From contig NZ_CP042582.1 of the NCBI RefSeq assembly GCF_008728835.1, positions 5,377,001 to 5,441,000 of the forward strand: a stretch of DNA of 64,000 nt, written 5' to 3'. The position numbers and the translations under genes are program-made. This document shows positions 1 to 8,922 of the stretch, piece after piece. Every line of letters starts with the position of its first letter. The stretch's first letter is position 1. This DNA comes from Hypericibacter adhaerens. GTDB taxonomy: Bacteria; Pseudomonadota; Alphaproteobacteria; Dongiales; Dongiaceae. A model generated the notes under the pieces. It saw nothing but the letters and a program-made list of their open reading frames with translations, was not told where the DNA came from and did not search any database.

Positions 1-905
1 GTCGACGGGATCTCGCTGTCGATCGGCGCGGGCGAGGCGGTGGGACTCGTGGGCGAATCCGGATGCGGCAAGAGCGTCACCGCCATGTCGGTGATGCGCC
101 TCCTCCCGACGCCGCCGGCCGTGATCGAGGCCGGCCATGTCCGCTTCGAGGGACAGGATCTGCTGGCGCTGCCGGAAGCGCGGATGCGGGCGCTGCGCGG
201 CGACCGGATCGGCATGATCTTCCAGGAGCCGATGACGAGCCTCAACCCGACCTTCACCGTCGGCTACCAGATCGCCGAGGTGCTGACGCAGCATCGCGGC
301 CTGGACCGGGCCGCGGCGCTGGCCGAGGCGGCGCGGCTCCTGACCCAGGTCGGGGTCGGCGCCGCCGAGCGGCGCCTGGCGCAATATCCCCACCAGCTCT
401 CGGGGGGCCTGCGCCAGCGCGTGATGATCGCGATGGCGATCGCCTGCGGGCCCAAGCTCCTCATCGCCGACGAGCCGACGACCGCGCTCGACGTCACCAT
501 CCAGGCGCAGATCCTCGATCTGCTGCGCCACCTGCGGGAAAAATCGAGCATGGCGCTGCTGCTGATCACGCACGACCTGGGCGTGGTCTCGGAGCTCTGC
601 GACCGCGTCATCGTCATGTATGCGGGCCGGATCGTGGAGGAGGCGCCCGCGCGCGCCCTTTTCGCGCACGCGCGCCATCCCTATACGGCCGGTCTCCTCG
701 CCTCGCGCCCGAAGCTGGGCGAGACCGCGGCGCGGCTGCCGACCATTCCCGGCAGCGTGCCGCCGCCGCACAAGCGCGGGCTCGGCTGCAGCTTCGCCGA
801 TCGCTGTGCCCGCGCGCAAAGCCGCTGCCGGGCCGAGACCCCGGCCCTCGCGGCGATGGCAAGCCGGCATCGCGCCGCCTGCTTCAATCCCGTGCCCGGC
901 TCCCC

Positions 906-909
<4 letters not shown>
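1..909 (+). CDS. Peptide ABC transporter ATP-binding protein (DppD/OppD type), 5' truncated
   Basis: The reading frame is open from base 1, so the true start lies before the window. It is the first of two cytoplasmic ATPases of a dipeptide/oligopeptide importer and powers uptake together with the next gene. Visible motifs are Walker A (GESGCGKS, near base 52), the Q-loop (FQEPMTS), the signature LSGGLRQR, Walker B ([12 protein letters not shown]) and the switch His (ITHDLG). The C-terminus carries the Cys-containing oligopeptide/dipeptide extension ([15 protein letters not shown]), which separates this family from other ABC ATPases. Its stop codon overlaps the start of the second ATPase (ATGA), so the two are probably translationally coupled. 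The substrate (di-, oligopeptide, nickel or a glutathione-like compound) cannot be told from the ATPase alone; the permeases and binding protein should lie upstream of the window. Confidence 0.93.
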
Positions 910-1896
<987 letters not shown>

Positions 1897-1913
<17 letters not shown>

Positions 1914-2652
1914 CCTCGCCCTCTGGCTCCTGTTGCTGGGCGCCGTCGCGCCCGGCGAAGCGCGGGCGGGCGAGCCCGTCGATCTCGAACTGGTGCTGGC
2001 CGGCGACGCGTCGGGCTCGATCGATTCCGGCGAGCTCCGGCTGCAGCGCCAGGGCTATGCCGACGCGATCGCCGATCCGCGCGTGATCGCGGCCATCGGC
2101 CAGGGCGAGATCGGCGCCATCGCCGTCGCCTATATCGAGTGGGCCGGCAGCTTCTCGACCGACCTGGTGGTGGATTGGCGCGTCATCCGCGACGCGGCCT
2201 CGGCGCAGGCCTTCGCCCAGGCCCTGCTGACGGCGCCGCGGCGCGCGCAAGGCTTCAACTCGATCGGCGCCGGCCTGGTGCTGGCGACGAAGATCATCGC
2301 GAGCAACGGCTATGACGGCACGCGCCGCGTCATCGACGTCTCGGGCGACGGGCCCGATATCGGCGTGCCGAAATCGGACCAGGCCCGCGACGAAGCCGTG
2401 GCCGCGGGCCTCACCATCAACGCGCTCGCCATCCATTCGAACGACGACAGCGCCTTCACCAACGGCATTCCGCTCGCGACGCACTATGCGGATCACGTGA
2501 TCGGCGGGCCCGGCGCCTTCGTCACGGTGGCGGACGGCCTCGCCAGCTTCCGCGAGACCCTGCTCGCCAAGCTGGTACGGGAGATCTCGGGCCTCGGGCC
2601 CCCGGGCTCGCGCCTCGCCAACCGGCCGCGATCCGCGGCACCGCCCGGCTGA
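1897..2652 (+). CDS. DUF1194 protein, secreted von Willebrand factor A-like domain
   Basis: A 251-residue protein with a hydrophobic N-terminal signal (residues about 5-20, followed by AEA-like cleavage residues near RAGEP), so it is probably exported. The mature part begins with [12 protein letters not shown], a DxSxS metal-ion-dependent adhesion motif of vWA folds, and continues with the DVSGDGPD and NALAIHS segments characteristic of DUF1194. The family has no established function. The ATG at 1897 overlaps the end of the peptide-transporter ATPase gene by 17 bases, so it is probably the last gene of that operon, although a role in peptide uptake is unproven. An upstream in-frame extension to 1714 is rejected because it would run through the ATPase gene. 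Confidence 0.85.
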
Positions 2653-3065
2653 GAGCGCCGCGCTGCCCTGTCGGGCAGCAGTCTGCCTGCCAAGGATGCA
2701 ATCCTGCTCCGATGCCCGCGGCCTCGCGGGCCTGCGCCACCGTTTTCTGTCAAGTTCGCGCCACGGCCGGTCAAGTCCCGGGTTGCCGCCGGCGCCAATC
2801 ATGGGCATCGTCGGTGGGAATGGCGTCCCGGCAAGGCGGGCGGACCCGGCCGGGAGCGATTTTCTATATCGCAAATGGCGGGTCGTTTTATCTTCGATTG
2901 TGAAAATGGCGGGCGGAGGTTAGCTTTCCTCCCGGACCCGCCAGTTCTAGAGTCGCAACCGGGCAGCGCAATCCCGGCGCCTTAGAGAATTCGGCTGGAA
3001 TTCCAAGAGACGAGGCAAACAAGGCCGGACCAGCAAGGCGCCGGCTCTCAGGGAGGAACGAAAGC
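2653..3065. other. Intergenic region upstream of the polyamine-type transporter operon
   Basis: About 410 bases without a supported gene. It holds the hairpin at 2662-2679, an AT-richer patch around 2860-2915 that is the likely promoter area of the downstream operon and contains two copies of AAATGGCGGG about 30 bases apart, and a purine-rich ribosome-binding region just before 3066. Short open frames here have neither convincing starts nor recognisable products. Confidence 0.5.
2662..2679 (+). terminator. Hairpin just after the peptide-transporter operon
   Basis: A perfect 7-bp stem (GCTGCCC / GGGCAGC) with a TGTC loop begins ten bases after the DUF1194 stop. There is no U-tract, so it may be a Rho-dependent end or an mRNA 3' stabiliser rather than an intrinsic terminator. 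Confidence 0.4.
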
Positions 3066-4223
3066 ATGACGATGCGGTATTCGCGCCGACAGATGCTGAA
3101 GACGGCCGGCGCCGGGGCCTTGGCCCTGACGGCGGGCTCGGCCCTCGGCCGCCAAGCCTGGGCGGCGCGCGAGAGCGAGCTGAACATCCTGTGCTGGGAG
3201 GGCTACAACTCGGCCCAGGTGCTCGACCCGTTCCGGCAATCCAAGAGCGCCACGGTGAAGGCGGAGTCCCTCACCAACGATCCCACCATGATCAACCGCC
3301 TGCGCGCCGGCGAGACGAACGTGTGGGACCTGATCAACGTGAACAATCCCTGGGCGCGCAAGATCATGTATCCCGAGAAGCTGATCAAGCCGCTCGACCG
3401 CGCGCATTTCGAGCCCTATTTCGCGAAGATGCTGCCGGAGTTCAAGCCGCCCTATCGCTGGGCGATGAGCGACGACGGCAAGGAGCTGCTCGGCATGTGC
3501 CAGCGTTTCGGCCCCTACAGCTTCGTCGTCAACACCGACAAGGTCAGCCGCGCCACGGCCGAGGATCAGGGCTGGGATCTGTGGAACGACGCTTCCAATG
3601 CCGGCAAGTACGGCGTGCTCGAATCCGATGACTGGAACGTCTTCAACATCTGCCTGATCTCGGGCTTCGATCCCTTCCGTCCGCACACGGACGACGAGGT
3701 GACGAAGTTCACCGACACGGCCAAGCGCGTGTTCAAGGGCGCCAAGGTGGTGGGCGACATCGCCACCATGAACCAGGCGCTGATCTCGGGCGAGATCAAC
3801 TTCCACATGACCGGCGGCACCTATTCGGCCTCGCCGGCACGCGCGGACGGCAACGCCAATATCCGCGGCGTCACGCCCAAGAAGGGCCCGATGCCCGGCG
3901 GCAAGGGCGGGGTGAGCTGGATCGAGGTGACCTCGACCGTCAACAACCCGCAGCTCTCGCCGCTGGCGACGCAGTTCCTCGAATATGTGCAGGACCCCAA
4001 GGTGGCGCATACCGTCGCCTTCGCCGAGGGCACCTTCAATCCGGTGGCGCAGATGGCCAATCCGGACTGCTTCAAGCTCTTCACCAAGGAGGAGCTCGAC
4101 GCCATCCAGTGGGATTCGCTGGAGGAGGAGATGGCGGCCTCGATCGAGTACGACATCGTGCCCGATTACGATAAGCTGCTGGACATCATGACGGCAGCGA
4201 AGCGCGAAGCTTCGGGCGGCTGA
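3066..4223 (+). CDS. Polyamine-type ABC transporter substrate-binding protein (PotD/PotF family)
   Basis: A 385-residue periplasmic binding protein. The N-terminus has a twin-arginine export signal (SRRQMLK at residues 6-12, hydrophobic stretch to about residue 28, cleavage after QAWA). The mature part starts ELNILCWEGY, the usual opening of spermidine/putrescine-binding proteins. It heads a run with an ATPase and two permeases on the same strand. The start ATG at 3066 follows a good purine-rich ribosome-binding site. A Tat rather than Sec signal is common in alphaproteobacterial PotD-like proteins. The ligand could be putrescine, spermidine or another cationic metabolite; a PuuB-like oxidoreductase 3.6 kb away fits polyamine use but does not prove it. 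Confidence 0.9.
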   Translation: MTMRYSRRQMLKTAGAGALALTAGSALGRQAWAARESELNILCWEGYNSAQVLDPFRQSKSATVKAESLTNDPTMINRLRAGETNVWDLINVNNPWARKIMYPEKLIKPLDRAHFEPYFAKMLPEFKPPYRWAMSDDGKELLGMCQRFGPYSFVVNTDKVSRATAEDQGWDLWNDASNAGKYGVLESDDWNVFNICLISGFDPFRPHTDDEVTKFTDTAKRVFKGAKVVGDIATMNQALISGEINFHMTGGTYSASPARADGNANIRGVTPKKGPMPGGKGGVSWIEVTSTVNNPQLSPLATQFLEYVQDPKVAHTVAFAEGTFNPVAQMANPDCFKLFTKEELDAIQWDSLEEEMAASIEYDIVPDYDKLLDIMTAAKREASGG

Positions 4224-4241
4224 ACGGTCTTTGCGGGAGAA

Positions 4242-4270
4242 GGGACGCCGGCGGCAGAAGCCGGCGTCCC
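4242..4270 (+). other. Strong intercistronic hairpin between binding-protein and ATPase genes
   Basis: A perfect 11-bp inverted repeat (GGGACGCCGGC / GCCGGCGTCCC) with a 7-base loop lies in the 113-base gap between the binding-protein stop and the ATPase GTG. It is not followed by T residues. Such hairpins after binding-protein genes usually protect the upstream message from 3' decay or attenuate read-through, giving excess binding protein over membrane components; this role is inferred from position. Confidence 0.6.
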
Positions 4271-4336
4271 GGATGCCCGCGGAACGGATCCTTCAGCGCC
4301 AATCGGCATTGCATCGGCATTCGGAAGAGGTAGGGC

Positions 4337-5401
4337 GTGGCAAGGCCGTCGATCCTCGAGCTCCAGGGGGTGACCAAGCAGTTCGGCGGGCTGACGGCCG
4401 TCGATCACATCGATCTCCAGGTCCGCGAAGGGGAGTTCTTCACCATCGTAGGCCCGTCCGGCAGCGGCAAGACCACGCTGCTGCGCATGCTGGCGGGCAT
4501 GGATTCGCCCACCGGCGGCGACATCCTGCTCAAGGGCGAGCGCATCAACGACGTGCCGGCGAACAAGCGGCCCACCTGTATGGTGTTCCAGTCGCTGGCG
4601 CTGTTCCCGCATCGCAGCGTGGGCGAGAACATCGAGTTCCCGCTGAAGATCCGGGGCGAGGCGCCGGCCGCGCGGCGCGAGCGCTGCCTGCAGCTCATGC
4701 GCCAGCTCCGCCTGCCCGAAAGCTACTACGGGAAGAACGTCACCAAATGCTCCGGCGGCGAGCGCCAGCGCGTGGCGCTCGCCCGGGCCCTGGCCTACGA
4801 CCCGCAGATCCTCTTCTTCGACGAGCCGCTCTCGGCAATCGACTACAAGCTGCGCAAGACGCTCGAGAAGGAGCTCAAGGACATCCACCGCGAGACCGGC
4901 AAGACCTTCATCTACATCACCCACAGCCTCGAGGAGGCGATGGTGATGAGCGACCGCATCGGCGTGATGCGCGCCGGCAAGCTGGTCCAGGTCGGCAGCC
5001 CCAACGAGATATACACCGCGCCCAAGGACAAGTTCGTCTCGGAGTTCATGGGCGAGGTCAACCTGTTCGACGTCCGGCTGGGCGAGGGCGGCAAGCTCGT
5101 CTCCGACGCCTTCAAGACCAGCTTCGCCCCCGGCACCCTGCCGCCCGGCTTCCGCCAGGGCTATCTGGTGATCCGGCCCGAATTCATGCGCTTCGTCGGC
5201 GACGGCGAGGAGGCCGAGAACCGTCTCACCGGCAAGCTCTACAACGAATACGAGCTGGGCTCGCGCATCCAGTACCAGGTCCGGGTCGGCGGCCATGTGT
5301 TCCTGCTGGAGCGGCTCCGCCAGCGCCCCTTCCGCGGCAAGCTCGATGACGAGGTCACCGTCGGCTGGAACGCGAAGGACAGCATCCTGGTGGCGGAGTG
5401 A
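4337..5401 (+). CDS. Polyamine-type ABC transporter ATP-binding protein (PotA family)
   Basis: A 354-residue ATPase that energises the importer. Start is GTG 4337, preceded by GAAGAGGTAGG. Motifs are Walker A (GPSGSGKTT), signature CSGGERQR, Walker B (ILFFDEPLSAID) and the switch His in ITHSLEEA. The region after about residue 230 is the TOBE-like regulatory domain found in PotA/MalK-type ATPases. The signature is CSGG instead of the more usual LSGG, a small change seen in some members. Its TGA overlaps the ATG of the first permease by one base, consistent with coupled translation. Confidence 0.92.
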   Translation: MARPSILELQGVTKQFGGLTAVDHIDLQVREGEFFTIVGPSGSGKTTLLRMLAGMDSPTGGDILLKGERINDVPANKRPTCMVFQSLALFPHRSVGENIEFPLKIRGEAPAARRERCLQLMRQLRLPESYYGKNVTKCSGGERQRVALARALAYDPQILFFDEPLSAIDYKLRKTLEKELKDIHRETGKTFIYITHSLEEAMVMSDRIGVMRAGKLVQVGSPNEIYTAPKDKFVSEFMGEVNLFDVRLGEGGKLVSDAFKTSFAPGTLPPGFRQGYLVIRPEFMRFVGDGEEAENRLTGKLYNEYELGSRIQYQVRVGGHVFLLERLRQRPFRGKLDDEVTVGWNAKDSILVAE

Positions 5402-6315
5402 TGGCCGAGCTCGTGGACAGCGCCAGCCATATGGCGCAGCCCCAGGGCCGTCCCGGCGTCAATCTCGGGCGCTGGATCGCCGCCGCGGGCCGGCGCCATT
5501 CGCTGCCGATCCTGCTCCTGCTGCTGCTGGGCTTCGTGGCGCCGCTGCTGACCATCATCGGCTTCAGCTTCATGCCGCCGCGCACCTTCTCGCTGTGGCA
5601 ATGGCCGAGCCTCGAGAACTACCGCGTCATCATCGAGGAGACCTTCTACACCTCCTTCCTCTGGTCGCTGGGCATGGCCGTGGTGACGGTCGCGATCCTG
5701 ATCGCGATCTGCTACCCGGTCGCCTACGGGCTCGCCAAGACCTTCGGGCGCTGGTCCAACCTGGTGACGCTGCTGATGGTCCTGCCGCTCTTCGTCTCGG
5801 AGAATGTGCGGCTCTACGGCTGGGTGCTGTTCTTCATCAAGGGCGGCGTTCTGCTCGGCACCATCAAGTCCCTGTTCGGGATCGAGCTCGACAGCATCCT
5901 GTTCAAGCCGGGCACCATCATCTTCGGCATGGTCTATGTCTATCTGCCCTTCATGCTGTTCCCGATGACGCTCGGCGTCTCCATGGTGCCGCGCGACCTG
6001 GTGGACGCGGCGAAGGACCTGGGCGCCTCGCGGCTGCAGATCTTCCGCGAGGTCGAGCTGCCGCTCGCCATGCCGGGCATCGTCATCGGCAGCCTCCTCA
6101 CCTTCGTGCTCGCCGTGGGCGCCATCGCCGAGGCCAAGGTGCTGGGCGGCCAGTCGGTCATCCCGGTCACGCACGATATCGAGATCGCCTTCACCTACGC
6201 GCAGAACTGGCCCCTGGGCGCCGGCATCTCGGTGATGCTGATCCTGATCGTGGGCGCGCTCGTCCTCGCCGTGCTGCGGCGCTTCGACCTCGACCGCATC
6301 CTGGGGCGCCGCTGA
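5401..6315 (+). CDS. Polyamine-type ABC transporter permease 1 (PotB-like)
   Basis: A 304-residue inner-membrane permease with about six transmembrane segments, the first around residues 35-58 after a polar cytoplasmic N-terminus. The cytoplasmic EAA loop, which docks onto the ATPase, is seen as DAAKDLGASRLQIF around residues 200-215. ATG 5401 is chosen because it forms a TGATG overlap with the ATPase stop; a GTG one codon earlier is possible. It pairs with the next permease to form the membrane channel. Confidence 0.9.
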   Translation: MAELVDSASHMAQPQGRPGVNLGRWIAAAGRRHSLPILLLLLLGFVAPLLTIIGFSFMPPRTFSLWQWPSLENYRVIIEETFYTSFLWSLGMAVVTVAILIAICYPVAYGLAKTFGRWSNLVTLLMVLPLFVSENVRLYGWVLFFIKGGVLLGTIKSLFGIELDSILFKPGTIIFGMVYVYLPFMLFPMTLGVSMVPRDLVDAAKDLGASRLQIFREVELPLAMPGIVIGSLLTFVLAVGAIAEAKVLGGQSVIPVTHDIEIAFTYAQNWPLGAGISVMLILIVGALVLAVLRRFDLDRILGRR

Positions 6316-7136
6316 TGACGATCGAGGGCGGCAAGCGTCGGTCGGACCTGCTCATCGCGGCCTGGACGGTCGCGGTGGTGCTCTTCATCTACATGCCGGC
6401 CTTCTGCGGCCTGCTGGCCTCGCTGACCTCGAGCCGCTATTTCAATTTCCCGATCACCAAATGGGGCCTCGCCTGGTGGGGCAAGACCTTCGCCTCGCTG
6501 GAGGTCAGGTCGCTGCTCTCGACCTCCATCACCATCGCGCTGATCGTGACCGCGATCTCGGTGGTGCTGGCCTTCTTCGCGGCGCTCGCCTTCGCCCGCT
6601 ATGACTGGCGCGGGCGCTCGATCTACCAGAAGATCGTGCTGCTGCCGATCTTCTTCCCGCAATCGGTGCTGGGGCTGGCGCTGCTGCTCTGGTTCAACGC
6701 GCTCGGCATCGAGACCTCCTGGAAGACCGCGGTCTTCGCCCATCTGGTCTGGGTGGTGCCGGTCGCGACCCTCGTCATCTCGATCCAGGTCTACAGCTTC
6801 GATCCGGCGCTGGAGGAAGCCGCCTTCGATCTCGGCGCCAGCCGCTGGCAGGTGCTGAAGGAGGTGACGCTGCCGGTGCTCTGGCCCGGCATCTTCTCCG
6901 GCGCGCTGTTCTCGTTCCTCCTGAGCTGGGGCAACTTCCCGCTCTCGCTCTATACCGACGGCGCCGACACCACCGTGCCCGAATACATGTATGCGAAGAT
7001 GGTCGCGGGCTATACGCCGGGCGTGCCCGTCCTGGGCACCGTCTCGACCGTGGGAGCCGCGATCCTGCTGCTGGGCGGCTACGCCTTCATCCTGCTGGTC
7101 CGCCGCAAGCGCGCGGCCAGCGAAAGCGCCGCCTGA
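6315..7136 (+). CDS. Polyamine-type ABC transporter permease 2 (PotC-like)
   Basis: A 273-residue permease with about six transmembrane segments and the EAA loop EEAAFDLGASRWQVL (about residues 165-180). ATG 6315 shares its first base with the stop of the preceding permease (TGATG). This closes the binding protein-ATPase-permease-permease set. It ends 13 bases before the convergent methyltransferase gene; the short gap holds an imperfect inverted repeat (CTGAGGGC...GCCTCAG) that may terminate both. Confidence 0.9.
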   Translation: MTIEGGKRRSDLLIAAWTVAVVLFIYMPAFCGLLASLTSSRYFNFPITKWGLAWWGKTFASLEVRSLLSTSITIALIVTAISVVLAFFAALAFARYDWRGRSIYQKIVLLPIFFPQSVLGLALLLWFNALGIETSWKTAVFAHLVWVVPVATLVISIQVYSFDPALEEAAFDLGASRWQVLKEVTLPVLWPGIFSGALFSFLLSWGNFPLSLYTDGADTTVPEYMYAKMVAGYTPGVPVLGTVSTVGAAILLLGGYAFILLVRRKRAASESAA

Positions 7137-7149
7137 GGGCCGTTCAGCC

Positions 7150-8082
7150 TCAGAGCCGGCACCAGGTCAGCTCGTGCTTGTTGTGATGCAGGTGGAAGAG
7201 CTGCGAGCCGGGGATCGCGGCGAAGCGGCGTGCCGTCTCGTGATCGGTCTCGCCCTGGAACTTCAGCGTGCAGACGAAGTGGCGCGCCAGGCCCGAGGCC
7301 AGCCAGCGTTCCACCAGCTTCAGGAGCCGCTCGGGATAGCAGATCACGTCGGAACAGAGCCAGTCCACCGGCCCCACCGCCGCCGGCTCGAGCGCGAAGG
7401 CGCTGGCCTTCAGGAACTCGATCCGCGGCAGCTTCGCGATCTCGGGCGCCAGCGGCGCCTTGTCGACCGCGAGCACCGAGGCGCCGAGGCTCTGCAGCAC
7501 CCAGCTCCAGCCGCCGGGGCTGGCCCCCAGATCGAGGCAGCGCTCGCCCGGGCCCGGCCGCCTTCCCAGCCGGGTGAAGGCTTCCCAGAGCTTGAGATAG
7601 GCGCGGTTGGGCGGCGCCAGCTTGTCCTCGACGAAAGCGATCTCGCCGTTGGGAAAAGGACTGCTGCAGCGCGCCGCCGCCAGGATCGTGTTCGCGTCGA
7701 GGAGCGTCCAGGAACCCAGAGGGGCCGTGGGGGCCGCTTGCGGGAACTGCAGCGGCTTGGCGCTCACATGCGGCAGCCGCTCCTGGATCAGCCGCGCGCG
7801 GCCATGGAGCTGGAAATCGTAGAGCGCCCAGTTGCGCTGGAGGGCGCGCAAGGCCTTGGCGCCCTCGGCGATCGACGCGATCGGGATGCGCACCGGCTCC
7901 TGCCAGATATTGGCGGCCCAGGCGGCGGGGCGTGCCGGGCCCTCGGCCAGCACCAGCCGGTCATGGATGGCCGCGACCGTTCCCAGCTCGGCGACGAGAT
8001 CATCGACAAAGCCCTCCGGCGCCAGATAGCCGGTGAGGCCGGTGGCCTCGGCCCGCGAAGGGACAGGCGCCGGATCGCTCAC
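7150..8082 (-). CDS. RlmM-like 2'-O-ribose methyltransferase (FtsJ fold)
   Basis: A 310-residue SAM-dependent methyltransferase resembling RlmM, which methylates the 2'-hydroxyl of C2498 in 23S rRNA. The C-terminal Rossmann domain has the SAM loop CLDLGASPGGW (about residues 185-195), the acidic strand end VLAVDKAPL, an Asp in LCSDVICYPE and a Lys in CTLKFQGE, fitting the catalytic K-D-K type set of FtsJ-like enzymes. The N-terminal half matches the RNA-binding region only loosely. Start is GTG 8082, overlapping the HAD gene stop by four bases (GTGA), so the two are co-expressed. Substrate is inferred from family resemblance. Confidence 0.8.
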   Translation of the reverse strand: MSDPAPVPSRAEATGLTGYLAPEGFVDDLVAELGTVAAIHDRLVLAEGPARPAAWAANIWQEPVRIPIASIAEGAKALRALQRNWALYDFQLHGRARLIQERLPHVSAKPLQFPQAAPTAPLGSWTLLDANTILAAARCSSPFPNGEIAFVEDKLAPPNRAYLKLWEAFTRLGRRPGPGERCLDLGASPGGWSWVLQSLGASVLAVDKAPLAPEIAKLPRIEFLKASAFALEPAAVGPVDWLCSDVICYPERLLKLVERWLASGLARHFVCTLKFQGETDHETARRFAAIPGSQLFHLHHNKHELTWCRL

Positions 8083-8894
8083 GATCCGGCGCGGGCCGCC
8101 AGCAGCGCGGCCGCCAGCTCGGCGAAGCCGGCACCGCCGCGCGACGGCGTCACATAGCGCGGCTTGTCCTTCAGCCGGTCGGTGAAATCGCGCACATTGG
8201 CGACGCCCACCGCATGCGGAAAATAGGCGAACATCGGCTGATCGTTGGGCGAATCGCCGGCATAGACGAAGGCCTCGCGCTCGCGGTCGAGATCGATCGC
8301 GAACACCTCCTGGAAGAGCCGGCGCGACATGCCGAGCTTGTCATAGTCGCCGAACCAGCCATTCACATGGATCGAGCTGATCTTGGCGGTGCAGCCCGCC
8401 GCCTCGAACAGCGCCACGATCCGATCGACCTCGGCGCGCGGCAGCGGCGGCACGTCCTCGCAGAAATCGATGGCGAGATCGCTCTCGCGATAGAGCTGGT
8501 CCGAGGCGAGCGCGGCCCCCGGCACCTGCGCCAGGATCGTCTGGCCCAGGCGCTGCAGCCGCGCCCGCTTCTCGGCGCGCGCCGCCTCGTCGTCGAGAAA
8601 GCGCTTCTCGAGCTTTCGTGCCTTCGCGTCGTAGCGGAAATAGAAGGCGCCGTTCTCGCCCACCACCGCATCGACCGGCCACATGCGGGCGATATGGTCG
8701 CACCAGCCGGCAGGACGGCCCGTGATCGGCACCACCAGGAACCCCGCCGCCTGGAGCCGGCCCAGCGCGTCATAGGCCTCGGGAGTCAGCTTGCCCTCGG
8801 TCGTCAGGGTGTCGTCGATGTCGGTGAGCACGCCGCGGATGCGCCGGCGCGCCTCGGGGCCGAAGCTCGCCAGCGGCTGCATGGTCTGGGTCAA
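8079..8894 (-). CDS. HAD-IIB family phosphatase (sugar-phosphatase-like)
   Basis: About 271 residues. The nucleophile motif is DIDDTLT, motif II is the VPITGRP segment, and the acid pair is in GDSPNDQPMF, as in the Cof / sucrose-phosphatase / mannosylphosphoglycerate-phosphatase branch of the HAD superfamily. I place the start at TTG 8894 because a GAGGGGG ribosome-binding site sits five bases upstream; an ATG lies four codons further in (8882). The frame is open further upstream but would overlap the sulfotransferase gene. It lies 28 bases after that gene and overlaps the methyltransferase gene. The substrate is unknown. Confidence 0.8.
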   Translation of the reverse strand: MTQTMQPLASFGPEARRRIRGVLTDIDDTLTTEGKLTPEAYDALGRLQAAGFLVVPITGRPAGWCDHIARMWPVDAVVGENGAFYFRYDAKARKLEKRFLDDEAARAEKRARLQRLGQTILAQVPGAALASDQLYRESDLAIDFCEDVPPLPRAEVDRIVALFEAAGCTAKISSIHVNGWFGDYDKLGMSRRLFQEVFAIDLDREREAFVYAGDSPNDQPMFAYFPHAVGVANVRDFTDRLKDKPRYVTPSRGGAGFAELAAALLAARAGS

Positions 8895-8922
8895 TGATTC
8901 CCCCTCGATTCCGTTCTTCGTC